NCBI RefSeq assembly: GCF_902703175.1 | Contig: NZ_CACRYJ010000053.1 | Coordinates: forward strand, 62,001-126,000 | Direction of reading: 5' to 3' | Length of the DNA stretch: 64,000 bases | From: Occultella aeris | GTDB lineage: Bacteria > Actinomycetota > Actinomycetes > Actinomycetales > Beutenbergiaceae | Shown: positions 33,528-41,417 of the stretch, piece by piece | How the letters are laid out: every line of letters starts with the position of its first letter | Position numbering within the stretch: the stretch's first letter is position 1 | Notes under the pieces: generated by a model | What the model was told of the DNA's origin: nothing | What the model saw: the letters and a program-made list of their open reading frames with translations, nothing else | The model's database searches: none | Position numbers and translations under genes: made by a program

Positions 33528-34733
33528 TCAGGCATCCGCAGCGGTGAGTTCGGTGGCCTCGGCAACGCTGTGTGGCTGTTCGGTTTCGGTGTCGACGTGC
33601 GCGAGCGTGCGGCGTCCGAGGGTGATCAGCACGGCGGCGGCGGTGACCGCCGCGGCGCCCACCCAGAACGGCAGGTGCACGCTGACGTGCTCGCCGAGGT
33701 AGCCGGCGAGCCACGGCGCCACGGCTCCCCCTGCGAACCGGACGAAGCTGTATGCGGCCGAGGCGACACCCCTCTCCACCGGCGCCGCCTTCATCACGGT
33801 CTCGGTGATGAGGGTGTTGTTGATGCCGAGGCAGGCACCGGCCAGGATCACCCCGACCGCGAGCGCCGGCTTGGAGTCCGTGAAGATCGCCATCAGGGCG
33901 AGGATCACCGCGAACGCGCCGCGCGCCCAGGTGATCGGGCGCAGCGTTCCGAAGCGGGCCTGCAGCCGTGGTGCGACGAACACCGAGGTGATCGCCAGCA
34001 GCGCACCCCAGCCGAAGAAGATCAGGCCGATCTGGAAGGCACCGAGATCCAGCGGGAACGGCGTGAACGCGAGCAGCGTGAAGAATCCGAAGTTGTACAG
34101 CAGCGCCGTCAGCCCGGTGATCAGCAACCCGCGGTGACGCAGCGCCTTGAGCGGCTCAAGCACGGACGTGGCCCGCTCCGCCTTCGGGGTGGCGGGCACG
34201 AGGAAGAAGGTGGCGATCAGCGCGATGGCCATCAGGACGGAGACGCCGTAGAACGGACCGCGCCAGGAGATGTGTCCGAGCAGGCCACCGACGAGCGGCC
34301 CGATCGCGATGCCCACGCCGAGCGCGGCCTCGTAGAGGATGATCGCCTGACCGACCGAGCCCTTGGCGGACTTCACGATGGCCGCGAGCGCGGTGGCCAC
34401 GAACAGGGCATTGCCCAGGCCCCAGACGGCGCGCCACGCGATGATGCCCGTCACGGAGTCCTGGGAGCCGGCCATCCCGGCGCCGACGATGATGATCGCA
34501 AGGCCGATCAGCATCGTGGTCTTGGCTCCGAGCCGGCTCGACACGGCGCCGGTCACCAGCATCGCCAGGCCCATCACCGCCATGTAGCTGGTGAACAGCA
34601 GGGACACTTCGGACGCGGTCGCGCCGAGCTCGTCGGCGATCGGCTTCAGGATCGGGTCCACGAGCCCGATGCCCATGAATGCGATCACGCTCGCGAAGGC
34701 GATCGCGAGGACGGATCTGGGTTGACGCAGCAT
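33528..34733 (-). CDS. MFS transporter (drug efflux type)
   Basis: A 401-residue major facilitator with 12 predicted helices. The N-terminal half has the DHA1-type features FMGIGLVDPILKPIADELGA in helix 1 and the loop motif TGAVSSRLGAKTTMLIGL between helices 2 and 3 (motif A). GVGIAIGPLVGGLLG is motif C, typical of drug/H+ antiporters. The C-terminal half (ITGLTALLYNFGFFTLLAF, GVILAGACLGINNTLITETV) matches YfmO/YdhP-like exporters. The ATG at 34733 has AAGGAG 5 nt upstream. It follows a MarR-type gene by 44 bp in the same direction; a MarR/MFS pair usually means repression of the exporter until a toxic compound is bound (inference). Confidence 0.9.
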   Translation of the reverse strand: MLRQPRSVLAIAFASVIAFMGIGLVDPILKPIADELGATASEVSLLFTSYMAVMGLAMLVTGAVSSRLGAKTTMLIGLAIIIVGAGMAGSQDSVTGIIAWRAVWGLGNALFVATALAAIVKSAKGSVGQAIILYEAALGVGIAIGPLVGGLLGHISWRGPFYGVSVLMAIALIATFFLVPATPKAERATSVLEPLKALRHRGLLITGLTALLYNFGFFTLLAFTPFPLDLGAFQIGLIFFGWGALLAITSVFVAPRLQARFGTLRPITWARGAFAVILALMAIFTDSKPALAVGVILAGACLGINNTLITETVMKAAPVERGVASAAYSFVRFAGGAVAPWLAGYLGEHVSVHLPFWVGAAAVTAAAVLITLGRRTLAHVDTETEQPHSVAEATELTAADA

Positions 34734-34777
34734 TGTTCTCCTTGCTCGCCCGCGGCTGCCGCGGGATCGTGCCGGCC

Positions 34778-35230
34778 TCAGACGGGGTCGGTGGGTGCAG
34801 CGACCGGCGCGACCGCCGGCAGTTCGACGAGCCGGCGCATCACGGCGATGCCGGCCTCGAGGTCAGCGCGCTCGGCGTCGCTCAACTGCGCGAGCGAAGG
34901 CTCAAGCGCACGCTCGCGAGCCGCACGCACTCCGCGCAGGGCGGTCCGCCCCGCGTCGGTCAGCCCGACGAGCGCCGCCCGGCCGTCGGTCGGGTCCGGC
35001 TCGCGACTGATCCAGCCGAGGTCCTCCAACCGCTGCACCTGAGCCGTCATGGTGGGCTGGCTGGTGCGATCGGCCCTGGCCAGGTCGCTGATCCGGGCCG
35101 GTCCGGCACGCTCCACGAGCGCGAGCAGCCGGGCCTGTGCCGCCGGGACGTCGAAGTCGGCCCGGGCCGTGGCCCAGCGGTTCAGCAGGGCCACCGCGGC
35201 GAGCAGGTCCGCTCCGAGGTTCGCAGTCAC
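34778..35230 (-). CDS. MarR family transcriptional regulator
   Basis: A 150-residue winged-helix protein. The DNA-binding part reads ARISDLARADRTSQPTMTAQ (recognition helix), VQRLEDLGWISREPDPTDGR and AALVGLTDAGRTALR, followed by the long dimerisation helix at the C-terminus. The GTG at 35230 is supported by TACTCT exactly 7 nt upstream, so the mRNA is probably leaderless. A CATAG-N5-CTATG dyad sits directly upstream of that -10 box and is a likely autoregulatory operator. The MFS exporter gene follows in the same transcript. The effector is unknown. Confidence 0.9.
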   Translation of the reverse strand: MTANLGADLLAAVALLNRWATARADFDVPAAQARLLALVERAGPARISDLARADRTSQPTMTAQVQRLEDLGWISREPDPTDGRAALVGLTDAGRTALRGVRAARERALEPSLAQLSDAERADLEAGIAVMRRLVELPAVAPVAAPTDPV

Positions 35231-35237
35231 TCGTCTC

Positions 35238-35258
35238 AGAGTACATAGTTAGCCTATG
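35238..35258 (-). promoter_or_regulatory. MarR promoter and operator
   Basis: On the minus strand, TACTCT (35238-35243) is 7 nt from the GTG of the MarR gene. Immediately upstream, CATAG-TTAGC-CTATG (35244-35258) is a perfect 5-bp-arm dyad lying between -10 and -35. A bound MarR dimer would block RNA polymerase from the whole MarR/MFS operon. Confidence 0.5.
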
Positions 35259-35356
35259 CATGTCCACCGAAGCCGGGCCGAATCGTCCTGACCGCGCCAG
35301 CTTCCATCGGAGACGCCAGCGCGCCTGCGCGGAGACGGCGTTGCCGACCCGGGCGA

Positions 35357-36349
35357 TCAGTCCGCGGCGGGTCGCTGCCCGACGGCGGTCTCGAGCCTGC
35401 CGATGATCGCGCGGCACCGCTCCAGGAACTCGGGCGGCCCGAGGACGTGGAACTCGGTGTCCAGGCCGAGCAGCCAACCGAGGAAGTCGTCCACGTCGTC
35501 CCAGCCGGCGCGCAGGATGCTCCAGTCCCCCTGCGCCCCGTCGGGCGGCTCGGGGTCGACCTCGAGCTGCCCGGCGGTCGGCCCGACCCGGCCGGCGAGC
35601 GTGGCCGGACTCGCCCGCAGCCGGACGGTCACGTCGTAGCGGTAGGGCGAGCGGGTGATCGCCTCCTGCACGTAGGCCGCGGCGTCGGCGGCTGGGAGCG
35701 TCCGCGGCGTGTACCGGGTGCGCTCACTCGGCTTGGTTCGGATCCGGTCCACCCGGAACGTGCGCCAGTCCGAGCGGGCGGTATCCCACGCGACCAGGTA
35801 CCAGCGCTGCCCGGCGTCGACGAGCTGGTAGGGCTCGACGAGACGCCGGATCCGCTGGCCGTCCGCCCGCTCGTACTCGAACGAGAGTTGCCGCTTGGAG
35901 GAGATGGCCGCCGAGATCTCGGTCAGGTAGGACGGGTCGACGGCGTCGGCCGCGCCGCCGAGCCGGGTCACCGCGGCCTTGAGCGAGGTGAACCGGGTGC
36001 GTAGCCGGGCCGGCAGTACCTGTTCGAGCTTGGTCAGCGCGCGCACGGAACCCTCCGCCACTCCGGCCACCGGACTGGCGGCCACCGCGGCCAGCCCGAG
36101 CGCCACAGCGAGCGCCTCATCGTTGTCCAGTAACAGCGGCGGCAGCTGCGCCCCGGGTCCCAGCTGGTAGCCCCCGGCCACCCCGGCGGTGGCTCGGATC
36201 GGGTAGCCGAGCTCGCGCAACTTGTCGATGTCGCGACGCACGGTGCGATCCGTGACGCCCATGCGTTCGGCGAGCGCGGCGCCGGTCCACTCGCGCCGGA
36301 TCTGCAGCAGCGAGAGCAGCTGCAGCAGGCGTGCAGTGGAGGACATCAC
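35357..36349 (-). CDS. WYL domain transcriptional regulator
   Basis: A 330-residue HTH-WYL protein. The N-terminal winged helix is LLSLLQIRREWTGAALAERM and TDRTVRRDIDKLRELGYPI. The WYL domain starts near residue 140 (ISSKRQLSFEYERADGQRIR) and contains PYQLVDAGQRWYLVAWD, the WYL-type strand. A WCX-like C-terminal extension ends with LDTEFHVLGPPEFLERCRAI. The GTG at 36349 is supported by TACGAT 6 nt upstream; an ATG at 36346 is one codon inside. WYL regulators often respond to nucleic acids or small ligands and control phage defence, DNA repair or metabolism. Two small unknown genes are divergent from it. Confidence 0.9.
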   Translation of the reverse strand: MMSSTARLLQLLSLLQIRREWTGAALAERMGVTDRTVRRDIDKLRELGYPIRATAGVAGGYQLGPGAQLPPLLLDNDEALAVALGLAAVAASPVAGVAEGSVRALTKLEQVLPARLRTRFTSLKAAVTRLGGAADAVDPSYLTEISAAISSKRQLSFEYERADGQRIRRLVEPYQLVDAGQRWYLVAWDTARSDWRTFRVDRIRTKPSERTRYTPRTLPAADAAAYVQEAITRSPYRYDVTVRLRASPATLAGRVGPTAGQLEVDPEPPDGAQGDWSILRAGWDDVDDFLGWLLGLDTEFHVLGPPEFLERCRAIIGRLETAVGQRPAAD

Positions 36350-36355
36350 GCCGTC

Positions 36356-36361
36356 ATCGTA
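36356..36361 (-). promoter_or_regulatory. leaderless-type -10 element of the WYL regulator gene
   Basis: TACGAT on the minus strand, exactly 6 nt from the GTG at 36349. It selects the GTG over the ATG one codon downstream. Confidence 0.45.
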
Positions 36362-36443
36362 GCCCGACGTCTAGGACGGGAACTGTCCGCGTTCGAAGAG
36401 ACACTTGCAGGGCAGCAGGATCCACGGGACGGGCAGGAAGAAG

Positions 36444-36692
36444 ATGACCGAGATGACGCAGTACACAGGCTTCCAAGCACAGGCGTTCCTGCCCTCACGG
36501 GTCGAGTCGAACCGGGCCGGCGCCGTCGCGCGCGGTCCTCGTAACACCTCGATGGTCCGGATCGGCCGGGCGCTGATGGCCTTCGGCGCGCGCCGACGCG
36601 GCCAGGCCCAGCGCCGGCTCTACCTCGAGGCAGCCGAGGAACGCACCACCACGCTTGCCGCGCTGAAGGCTTCCGGCATCCCACCGCTCTGA
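36444..36692 (+). CDS. small basic protein of unknown function, divergent from the WYL gene
   Basis: An 82-residue protein starting at the ATG with AGGA 5 nt upstream. The first 30 residues (MTEMTQYTGFQAQAFLPSR) are followed by a basic helical stretch (MVRIGRALMAFGARRRGQAQ) and an amphipathic ending (LYLEAAEERTTTLAALKASG). There is no signal peptide, membrane helix or metal-binding motif. I do not recognise the family. It is divergent from the WYL-domain regulator, whose start is 95 bp away, and is followed 48 bp later by another small basic protein. The pair may be regulated by the WYL protein (inference). Confidence 0.6.
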   Translation: MTEMTQYTGFQAQAFLPSRVESNRAGAVARGPRNTSMVRIGRALMAFGARRRGQAQRRLYLEAAEERTTTLAALKASGIPPL

Positions 36693-36740
36693 GGACGCCG
36701 CACCGCGAACACCGATAGGACCAAGAGAGGTCGCCGAGAC

Positions 36741-36983
36741 ATGCATCCCTTCGCCCCGATCGCCGCGAGCCGCCACGACGAGTTGCTCGCCGACGTCGCG
36801 CGCCGTCAGTTGCTCGCCGAGAACCCGGACCGTGTGGTTCCCGCCCCGTGGCTCGTAGCCGTGCGCCGGATCACGGCAGCGCTTCGGCGCCGGTTGCCCG
36901 GCGCCTTGAGGAGCGCCACTCCCGCGGCCGAGCACGGCGCCGAGGCCGCTTGCGAACAGGACCTGTACACCACGGCCGGGTGA
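36741..36983 (+). CDS. small protein of unknown function
   Basis: An 80-residue protein with ATG start and a distant AGAGAGG about 10 nt upstream. It begins MHPFAPIAASRHDELLADVA, continues with a predicted helix (ARRQLLAENPDRVV), then an arginine-rich amphipathic region (WLVAVRRITAALRRRLPG), and ends with a short acidic tail containing one cysteine. No known domain is visible. Codon usage has the high third-position GC of its neighbours, which supports real coding. It probably shares a transcript with the small gene just upstream. Confidence 0.5.
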   Translation: MHPFAPIAASRHDELLADVARRQLLAENPDRVVPAPWLVAVRRITAALRRRLPGALRSATPAAEHGAEAACEQDLYTTAG

Positions 36984-37019
36984 GGAACTCTCTCCGTCGC
37001 GGACGCGGCGGGGGCCGTC

Positions 37020-37784
37020 CTAGGACCAGAGCGCCGGGAGGTCCCCGAGGCCGCTGATCACCGCGATGCCCCCGGCCGCGGCGCCGTCGGGGTCCTCGTC
37101 GTGCGGGCCACCACGGCGGCCGCCCGGTCGGTCCAGCCACACGCCGCGCAGACCGGCGCGCTGTGCGCCGCGACCGTCAGTGTCCAGTTCGTCACCGACG
37201 TAGATGGTCTCCTCGGGCGCCGTGCCGAGCATTCGGCAGGCCTCGAGGAAGACCCGGGAGTCGGGCTTGCCCACCCCGAACGTATCCAGGGACACCAGTA
37301 GCGGGGCGAGGCCGTCGAGGCCGGTCACCGCGAGCTTGACCCGCTGCATGGCGGCCAGCGCGTTCGAGAGGCTGCCCGTGCGCAGTCCGGCCCGCCGAGC
37401 GGCGGTGACCGTGGGGACGGCATCGTCGAACGCGGTCCAGGCACGTTCGAACGCCTCGTCGTAGCGCTCGTTCCAGCGCAGGAACGTCGCATCGTCGAGA
37501 GGGGGCCCGTCGTAGACCTCGTGGAGCTGGTCCACCCGGGCCCGCCGCTGGTCGAGGTGGCCGATCTCCCCCCGGGTGAACGCCTGGTAGTAGCGCCCCG
37601 TGTCCGCCCGCCAGGTGGCGAGCAGTCGCGGGTAGTCCTCGGGGGGCACGCCCGGCAGGAACTCCGCGGCGACCTCCCCCAGCGCGGCGGCGAACGCCGA
37701 GCGGGTGTCCACGAGGGTGTCGTCGATATCGAACAGGACGCCCCGGATGACTCTCCTCGGAACGTCGGCTCCGCCGTCGGGCAT
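37020..37784 (-). CDS. HAD family hydrolase
   Basis: A 254-residue haloacid-dehalogenase-like hydrolase with a C1-type cap. The nucleophile motif is GVLFDIDDTLVDTRS (DxD), motif II is LRTGSLSNA, motif III is the Lys in FGVGKPDSRVF and motif IV is IYVGDELDTDGRGA. The cap spans about residues 25-110. The subfamily contains phosphatases of sugars, nucleotides and pyridoxal phosphate, and the substrate is not predictable. The ATG overlaps the gltX stop by 1 nt (TGATG), so the gene is translationally coupled to gltX. Confidence 0.92.
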   Translation of the reverse strand: MPDGGADVPRRVIRGVLFDIDDTLVDTRSAFAAALGEVAAEFLPGVPPEDYPRLLATWRADTGRYYQAFTRGEIGHLDQRRARVDQLHEVYDGPPLDDATFLRWNERYDEAFERAWTAFDDAVPTVTAARRAGLRTGSLSNALAAMQRVKLAVTGLDGLAPLLVSLDTFGVGKPDSRVFLEACRMLGTAPEETIYVGDELDTDGRGAQRAGLRGVWLDRPGGRRGGPHDEDPDGAAAGGIAVISGLGDLPALWS

Positions 37785-39289
37785 CAGAGCGTGGCGCGCA
37801 GCGCCCGCAGCCGCACGAGCGAGGCGTCGCGGCCGAGGATCTCCATGGACTCGAACAGCGGCGGGGACACCCGCCGACCGGTGATGCCCACGCGCAGCGG
37901 CGCGAACGCGAAGCGCGCCTTGATGCCCATGCCTTCCACGAGCGCCGCCTTGAGCGCCTCCTGCTGGGACTCCGGTGTGAAGTCGGCCAGGTTCGCCAGG
38001 ACCTCGATCGCTGCGTCCAGCACGGCCGGGGCCTCCTCGCGCAGCGCACCGCGCGCGTCCTCCTCGATCACCACGGCCTCGTCGGAGGTGAACAGGAAGC
38101 CGAGCATGCCAGGCGCCTCTCCCAGGAGGGTCATCCGCTCCTGGACCAGCGGCGCGGCCGCGTCGAGCAGCGCCCGGTGCTCGGGCGACAGGTCGGCGTA
38201 GGAGTCGGCGGGCACCAGGCCGGCGGCGTGGAGGTACGGCACCAGCCGGCCCCGGAAGTCCTCGGGAGGGAGCAGGCGCAGGTGTGCGGCGTTGATCGCC
38301 TCGGCCTTCTTGAGGTCGAACCGGGCCGGGTTCGGGTTGACGTCCGCGATGTCGAACGCGGCGACCATCTCCTCGCTGGAGAAGATGTCGTTGTCGGCTG
38401 AGATGCCCCAGCCGAGCAGGGCCAGGTAGTTCAGCAGGCCCTCCGGGGTGAAGCCTCGCTCGCGGTGCAGGAACAGGTTCGACTCGGGGTCGCGCTTGGA
38501 GAGCTTCTTGTTGCCCTCGCCCATCACGTACGGCAGGTGCCCGAAGGCCGGCATCACGGTGGCCACGCCGATGTCGAGCAGCGCACGGTAGAGCACCACC
38601 TGGCGGGGCGTGGACGAGAGCAGGTCCTCGCCGCGCAACACATGGGTGATGCCCATCAGCGCGTCGTCGACCGGGTTCACCAACGTGTAGAGGGGCTGGC
38701 CGTTGCCGCGCACGATCACGAAGTCCGGCACCGAGCCGGCCTTGAACGTGACGTCCCCGCGGACCAGGTCCGTGAAGCCCACCTCGTCCTCCGGCATCCG
38801 GATCCGCAACACCGGCTCGCGGCCCTGAGCCCGGAACGCGGCGACCTGCTCGGCGGTGAGGTCACGGTCGAAGCCGTCGTAGCCGAGTTTCGGGTCCCGC
38901 CCGGCGGCGCGGTGGCGGGCCTCGACCTCCTCCGGCGTGGAGAAGGACTCGTAGGCGTGGCCGGCCTCGAGCAGACGCCGGGCGACGTCGGCGTAGAGGT
39001 CCATCCGCTGCGACTGCCGGTACGGCTCGTGCGGCCCACCGACCTCCACGCCCTCGTCCCAGTCCAGCCCGAGCCAACGCAGCGCGTCGAGCAGCTGCAG
39101 GTAGGACTCCTCGCTGTCCCGCGCGGCGTCGGTGTCCTCGATGCGGAACACGAACGTGCCGCCGGTGTGGCGCGCGTAGGCCCAGTTGAACAGTGCCGTG
39201 CGGATCAGCCCGACGTGCGGGGTGCCGGTGGGCGAGGGGCAGAAGCGGACGCGGATGTCGGAACCCGAGGGCGTGGCGGCGGTAGTCAT
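37784..39289 (-). CDS. gltX: glutamate--tRNA ligase
   Basis: A 501-residue class Ib aminoacyl-tRNA synthetase charging tRNA-Glu. The HIGH-like motif is [19 protein letters not shown], the KMSKS-like motif is KKLSKRD, and [15 protein letters not shown] and [15 protein letters not shown] are GlxRS signatures. The C-terminal 170 residues are the helical anticodon-binding domain of bacterial GluRS. The length matches the family (about 480-500). The ATG at 39289 gives the expected short N-terminus before the first strand. In many actinobacteria the FAA-family hydrolase gene precedes gltX, as here, with one small unknown gene between them. The HAD gene is coupled behind it. Confidence 0.97.
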   Translation of the reverse strand: MTTAATPSGSDIRVRFCPSPTGTPHVGLIRTALFNWAYARHTGGTFVFRIEDTDAARDSEESYLQLLDALRWLGLDWDEGVEVGGPHEPYRQSQRMDLYADVARRLLEAGHAYESFSTPEEVEARHRAAGRDPKLGYDGFDRDLTAEQVAAFRAQGREPVLRIRMPEDEVGFTDLVRGDVTFKAGSVPDFVIVRGNGQPLYTLVNPVDDALMGITHVLRGEDLLSSTPRQVVLYRALLDIGVATVMPAFGHLPYVMGEGNKKLSKRDPESNLFLHRERGFTPEGLLNYLALLGWGISADNDIFSSEEMVAAFDIADVNPNPARFDLKKAEAINAAHLRLLPPEDFRGRLVPYLHAAGLVPADSYADLSPEHRALLDAAAPLVQERMTLLGEAPGMLGFLFTSDEAVVIEEDARGALREEAPAVLDAAIEVLANLADFTPESQQEALKAALVEGMGIKARFAFAPLRVGITGRRVSPPLFESMEILGRDASLVRLRALRATL

Positions 39290-39348
39290 GATGACGCCCA
39301 GCCTAGCCGCGCGAACGAGCACGCCCTCGACAGCGCCCACCCGCGCCG

Positions 39349-39696
39349 TCAGTTGTAACGCTCGCCCGTTCCGGCATCGAGGACGGCCCAGTCCGGCCCG
39401 CCGACGGCGGCCAGGGCGTCGAAGACCTCGCCCGTCGGCCCGTTGACGAAGATCATCCGGACCTGACTCTCGTGGACCGTGAAACTCACGCTGTCGACGC
39501 CGTGCGGCACGAGCACGCCGGTGCTCTCGTCGATGAGGCCCTCGGCTCCGGTGGCCGCGAGCGCCTCGTTGAGCGCGCCCGCGAGCGCGCCCGGCTCCCC
39601 CATCGGCAGGTACTCGCCGGCTTCGTCGTACAGCATCTGCGTGTACGGGTCCTCGATCCCCTCGGGGACCCGGTGGACCATGATCATGACGCCCAT
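39349..39696 (-). CDS. conserved hypothetical protein
   Basis: A 115-residue soluble alpha/beta protein that I cannot assign. Features are the start [18 protein letters not shown], an acidic helix region ([18 protein letters not shown]), a strand pair ([18 protein letters not shown]) and the ending [20 protein letters not shown]. There are no cysteines, signal peptide or membrane segment. It sits between the FAA-family hydrolase (20 bp upstream) and gltX (59 bp downstream), all in the same direction, so it is probably part of that transcript. An alternative start is the ATG at 39684, four codons inside. Confidence 0.65.
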   Translation of the reverse strand: MGVMIMVHRVPEGIEDPYTQMLYDEAGEYLPMGEPGALAGALNEALAATGAEGLIDESTGVLVPHGVDSVSFTVHESQVRMIFVNGPTGEVFDALAAVGGPDWAVLDAGTGERYN

Positions 39697-39716
39697 GGTG
39701 GCGAGCGTAGCGGGGC

Positions 39717-40481
39717 CTAGCGGCGCACCACGGGGTTGCCGAGCACGCCGATCCCCTCGATCTCCACCTCGACGCGCTGACCCTCGCGGATCGGGCCGAC
39801 CCCGGCCGGAGTGCCGGTGAGGATGACGTCACCCGGCAACAGCGTGAACAGGGTGGAGGCGTAGGCGATCAGGTCCGGCACGGAGTGGATCATCTGCGCG
39901 GTGGATCCGTCCTGGCGGATCTCGCCATCCACCCTGGCCTGGATCCGCAGGTCGGAGACGTCGAGGTCGGTGACCAGGACCGGCCCGAGCGGGCAGGAGG
40001 TGTCGAACATCTTGCCGCGGGTCCAGGTCTTGTCGGTCCGTTGCACGTCCCGGGCGGTGACGTCGTTGGCGGCGGTGTAGCCGAGGATGACCTCGTTCGC
40101 GCGCTCGGCCGGCAGGTCCTTGCAGATCCGGGAGATCACCACGGCCAGCTCGGCCTCGTGGTGCACGTCCTGGGAGTAGGAGGGCAGCACGATCGGGTCG
40201 TCCGGCCCCACCACGGTGGTGTTCGGCTTGATGAAGACGAGCGGCAGTTCGGGGACCTCGTTGCCGAGCTCGGCGGCGTGTTCGGCGTAGTTGCGCCCGA
40301 ACGCCACCACCTTCGAGCGTGGGATCACCGGCGCGAGCAGCCGGGTGGTCTCGATCGGAACCCGTTGCCCGGTCGGGGTGAGCGGGGTGTAGAGGGGGTC
40401 ACCGGTGAGGACCACGAGCTCCGAGCCCTCCACGATGGCGTAGTGCGGGTCGTCTCCAGTGGTGAAGCGCGCGATCTGCAT
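39717..40481 (-). CDS. fumarylacetoacetate hydrolase family protein
   Basis: A 254-residue FAH-superfamily protein. The metal-binding residues are visible in [12 protein letters not shown] (E-x-E) and the aspartate in [57 protein letters not shown] and [17 protein letters not shown] are all family signatures. The family includes acylpyruvases, oxaloacetate decarboxylases and 2-hydroxyhepta-diene-dioate isomerases; acylpyruvase/oxaloacetate decarboxylase activity is most common for stand-alone members of this length. The ATG at 40481 is supported by TAGATT 7 nt upstream, giving a leaderless mRNA. It heads the FAH-unknown-gltX-HAD gene cluster. Confidence 0.92.
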   Translation of the reverse strand: MQIARFTTGDDPHYAIVEGSELVVLTGDPLYTPLTPTGQRVPIETTRLLAPVIPRSKVVAFGRNYAEHAAELGNEVPELPLVFIKPNTTVVGPDDPIVLPSYSQDVHHEAELAVVISRICKDLPAERANEVILGYTAANDVTARDVQRTDKTWTRGKMFDTSCPLGPVLVTDLDVSDLRIQARVDGEIRQDGSTAQMIHSVPDLIAYASTLFTLLPGDVILTGTPAGVGPIREGQRVEVEIEGIGVLGNPVVRR

Positions 40482-40488
40482 GCTCGCA

Positions 40489-40494
40489 AATCTA
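40489..40494 (-). promoter_or_regulatory. leaderless-type -10 element of the FAA-hydrolase gene
   Basis: TAGATT on the minus strand, 7 nt from the ATG at 40481. Probably the main promoter of the cluster that ends with gltX and the HAD gene. Confidence 0.45.
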
Positions 40495-40539
40495 GTGCCG
40501 GGTGAGCAGGTTTGATCGCCGCGCCCACCGCGGGCTCCC

Positions 40540-41346
40540 TCACATGCGGATGATGAGTTCCCCGTGCACCACCACGAACCAGCCGTCCTCGTCCTGGCCC
40601 CAGTCCCGCCAGGCCTGCGCCACCTCGGTGATCTCGGTCTCGGTGCCGAACCCGCCGGTGAGGATCTGCCGACCGAGCGAGGACTGCTCGAGCCGGTCCG
40701 CCCACAGGTTCGACCACCAGGAGCGCGAGTCGTCGTCGGCGTAGGTCCACGTCCCGGACGTGGCGGTGATGTCCTCGAACCCGGCCTCGCGCGCCCAGGC
40801 GAGCAGCCGCCTTCCGGCATCGGCCTCGGCGTTGTTCTTCTCGGTGACCTGGTGGTAGAGCTCCTGCCACCGGTCCAGCCCGGCGTTCGCGGGGTACCAG
40901 GACATCGCGGCGTAGTCGGCGTCACGGACCGCGATCAGGCCGCCGTGGCGCGTCACCCGTGCCATCTCCTTCAGGGCGGCGATCGGGTCGCTCAGGTGTT
41001 GCAGCACCTGGTGGGCGTGCACAACGTCGAACGCCCCGCGTGCGTACGGCAGGTTGTACACGTCTGCCTGCTCGAAGAGGACGTTGTCAACGTCGCTGGC
41101 CTCGGCGAGCTCCGAAGCCTTCATGAGGACGTCGGTGGCGCGGTCGACGCCGAGCACCCGGCCCGGGCGGACGTGCTTGGCCAGCCCGACCGTGATGGTC
41201 CCGGGGCCGCAGCCGACGTCGAGCACGTCGTTGCCCTCCTCGAGGTACGGGAGGAGGTATCCGGCGGAGTTCTCCGCCGTGCGCCACCGGTGTGACCGCA
41301 ACACGCTCTCGTGATGCCCGTGGGTGTAGGTGTCGACGCGCTCCAT
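40540..41346 (-). CDS. class I SAM-dependent methyltransferase
   Basis: A 268-residue Rossmann-fold methyltransferase. The SAM-binding motif I is VLDVGCGPGTITVGLA, motif II is VLGVDRATD, the acidic motif is EQADVYNLPYARG and motif post-I is FDVVHAHQVLQHLSDP. The UbiE/menaquinone-like core is followed by a longer C-terminal substrate region (YHQVTEKNNAEADAG, WTYADDDSRSWWSNLWADRL). The acceptor is unknown. The ATG at 41346 is preceded by TAAACT 6 nt upstream, so the mRNA is probably leaderless. It is divergent from the acyltransferase-like membrane gene at 41418, and the two leaderless promoters sit back to back. Confidence 0.92.
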   Translation of the reverse strand: MERVDTYTHGHHESVLRSHRWRTAENSAGYLLPYLEEGNDVLDVGCGPGTITVGLAKHVRPGRVLGVDRATDVLMKASELAEASDVDNVLFEQADVYNLPYARGAFDVVHAHQVLQHLSDPIAALKEMARVTRHGGLIAVRDADYAAMSWYPANAGLDRWQELYHQVTEKNNAEADAGRRLLAWAREAGFEDITATSGTWTYADDDSRSWWSNLWADRLEQSSLGRQILTGGFGTETEITEVAQAWRDWGQDEDGWFVVVHGELIIRM

Positions 41347-41352
41347 GGACCG

Positions 41353-41358
41353 AGTTTA
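41353..41358 (-). promoter_or_regulatory. leaderless-type -10 element of the methyltransferase gene
   Basis: TAAACT on the minus strand, exactly 6 nt from the ATG at 41346. Confidence 0.5.
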
Positions 41359-41405
41359 GGGGCGATCTGCCCGTCCGGCCCAGCCAGTGGGGACGGCACG
41401 TTCGT

Positions 41406-41411
41406 TAGCCT
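41406..41411 (+). promoter_or_regulatory. leaderless-type -10 element of the membrane-protein gene
   Basis: TAGCCT with exactly 6 nt to the GTG at 41418. It lies 47 bp from the opposite-facing -10 of the methyltransferase gene. Confidence 0.5.
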
Positions 41412-41417
41412 GAGCGG

